64,000 nt of DNA from Rhodoplanes serenus. GTDB taxonomy: Bacteria > Pseudomonadota > Alphaproteobacteria > Rhizobiales > Xanthobacteraceae. Location of the stretch: positions 44,872 to 108,871 of the forward strand of contig WNKV01000021.1 of NCBI GenBank assembly GCA_009720755.1. The letters run 5' to 3'. Positions 63,183-64,000 of the stretch are shown in pieces. The translations under genes and the position numbers were made by a program. The notes below the pieces were generated by a model. That model was not told where the DNA came from, made no database searches, and was given only the letters and a program-made list of their open reading frames with translations. The first letter of the stretch is position 1, and each line of letters starts with the position of its first letter.

Positions 63183-63432
63183 GAGGCCCCGGGCGCGCCT
63201 CGCGGAACCCGGGACGGGCGCGCAGGTCCGCGCCGGCAGAGCCCTTGTTGTTTCAGGGGTTTTTCGTGCGACCCATGCTGGAAAATCGCCAAGTCCATGA
63301 TGTGCAAGGCGAAAAACGCCCTGCGACAGGGGCTCGTTCCGGGTTTGTGCAAAACCCCTTGACGGCTTCGGCCGGGGCTTGCTGGAAACGCCACCTAATT
63401 CCTGAGCTTGACGCGAGGGTTGCAGAGGATCA
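63183..63432 (+). other. Probable CRISPR leader region
   Basis: These 250 bp lie between family B copy 3 and the first CRISPR repeat. They are less GC-rich than the surroundings and contain CAAGGCGAAAAACGCCCTG (a small stem) and TTGTGCAAAACCCCTTGACG. As the repeats at the far end are the diverged ones, the leader should be on this side. No gene is credible here. Confidence 0.45.
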
Positions 63433-63891
63433 GTCTGGCGACCCTCCGCGACGTGAAGCGGATTGAAACTTTCGTTGATTGGTGGGTGTCCGAAAGTGAT
63501 AGTCTGGCGACCCTCCGCGACGTGAAGCGGATTGAAACGTCGGCATCATCGCGATGCCGACACCGCTGAACGTCTGGCGACCCTCCGCGACGTGAAGCGG
63601 ATTGAAACTTCGGCGGTGAGGAGTGGCTTGTGCACCTTTCCTTTCCGTCTGGCGACCCTCCGCGACGTGAAGCGGATTGAAACCTCAGGTACCCGCAGAT
63701 GATGGCCGCCCCGCGTCTGGCGACCCTCCGCGCCGTGAAGCGGATTGAAACGGACGGTCGGGGTCGGGAGTGGGGCCGTTGGGGTCTGGCGACCCTCCGC
63801 GACGTGAAGCGGATTGAAACGGCTGCACCAGCCCCTGGAACATGGTCATGAAGGGTCTGGCGACCCTCCGCGACGTGAAGCGAATTGAAAC
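63433..63891 (+). CRISPR. CRISPR array, seven 37-bp repeats and six spacers
   Basis: Repeats start at 63433, 63502, 63572, 63647, 63715, 63784 and 63855; each is 37 bp, opening GTCTGGCGACCCTCCGCGAC and closing GTGAAGCGGATTGAAAC. Spacers are 32, 33, 38, 31, 32 and 34 bp, all different. Repeat 5 has A-to-C at one place (CGCGCCGTG) and repeat 7 has G-to-A (CGAATTGAAAC), so the right end is the older, trailer end and transcription runs to the right, giving an ATTGAAAC tag at the 5' end of each crRNA. No cas gene lies in the window; the type is not assigned. 63892-64000 shows no gene. Confidence 0.98.
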
Positions 63892-64000
63892 GCGAACGGC
63901 AGTACGAGGGGTGCCGCGCGGCGATCAAGATGAGGTGGGAGCGTCAATCAGGATGAGAGGTCGCCGGGCTCGTTGCGGAGGGAGGGCGTAGCCCGACCGG

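Noticed and set aside
63395..63928. 177-residue open frame with repeated SIRFTSRRVAR peptide
   Set aside because: It is the translation of the CRISPR repeats on the opposite strand, not a protein with tandem repeats.

Overview
The window is high-GC, gene-dense chromosomal DNA from an alphaproteobacterium, most likely in the order Hyphomicrobiales (Rhizobiales). The basis is the set of family assignments: a giant GPR/RgsE-like polar-growth coiled-coil protein, Ku plus a three-domain LigD, an ArsR-methyltransferase regulator in front of metF-metH, a pcaIJF operon with a divergent IclR regulator, and intergenic palindromic repeats of a rhizobial kind. Genus and species cannot be read from the sequence. 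I found no rRNA or tRNA gene, no transposase and no phage genes.

Layout. 1-12.4 kb: the 3' part of a hybrid sensor kinase, a RecD-like helicase next to an HNH-type protein, then small envelope, metabolic and housekeeping genes (VOC protein, lipoprotein, DUF1328 protein, geranylgeranyl-reductase-like flavoprotein, PAP2 phosphatase, two Nudix hydrolases, CvpA-like protein, ankyrin-repeat protein). 12.6-13.9 kb: an isolated, less GC-rich gene with an N-terminal nucleoside-deoxyribosyltransferase/TIR-like domain and a C-terminal TPR-like region, possibly an accessory or defence gene. 14.2-16.3 kb: thiC behind a TPP riboswitch. 16.4-21 kb: a GGDEF-EAL protein, an L,D-transpeptidase and a TrmO-like protein. 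21.2-27.2 kb: a methionine-cycle block (ArsR-methyltransferase regulator with a perfect 18-bp palindrome, metF, metH). 27.5-38 kb: rlmD-like, tlyA and dxs, then ku-ligD (bacterial non-homologous end joining), then xseB and a CDF metal exporter. 38.3-45.8 kb: aldo/keto reductase, MFS transporter, beta-ketoadipate genes pcaF-pcaJ-pcaI, divergent IclR regulator, DapA-family lyase. 46-51.5 kb: murE-murF-mraY-murD, a fragment of the division and cell-wall cluster without ftsI or ftsW beside it. 51.8-59.4 kb: a small GIY-YIG-like protein and the 2,284-residue GPR-like protein. 59.5-63.1 kb: a stand-alone Hpt protein, a [2Fe-2S] ferredoxin, a thioesterase and a thioredoxin-reductase-like ferredoxin-NADP reductase. 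63.4-63.9 kb: a CRISPR array of seven 37-bp repeats with no cas gene inside the window.

Three repeat families recur: (A) REP-like palindromes built on CTCTCCCCGC...GCGGGGAGAG, found between genes and also four times in frame inside the ligD linker; (B) a ~70-bp palindromic element placed just behind three different genes; (C) a ~75-bp element on both flanks of the mur block. The clearest places for something new are the deoxyribosyltransferase/TIR-like gene, the repeat-invaded LigD, the CRISPR array whose type is unassigned, and the 3'-end element family.
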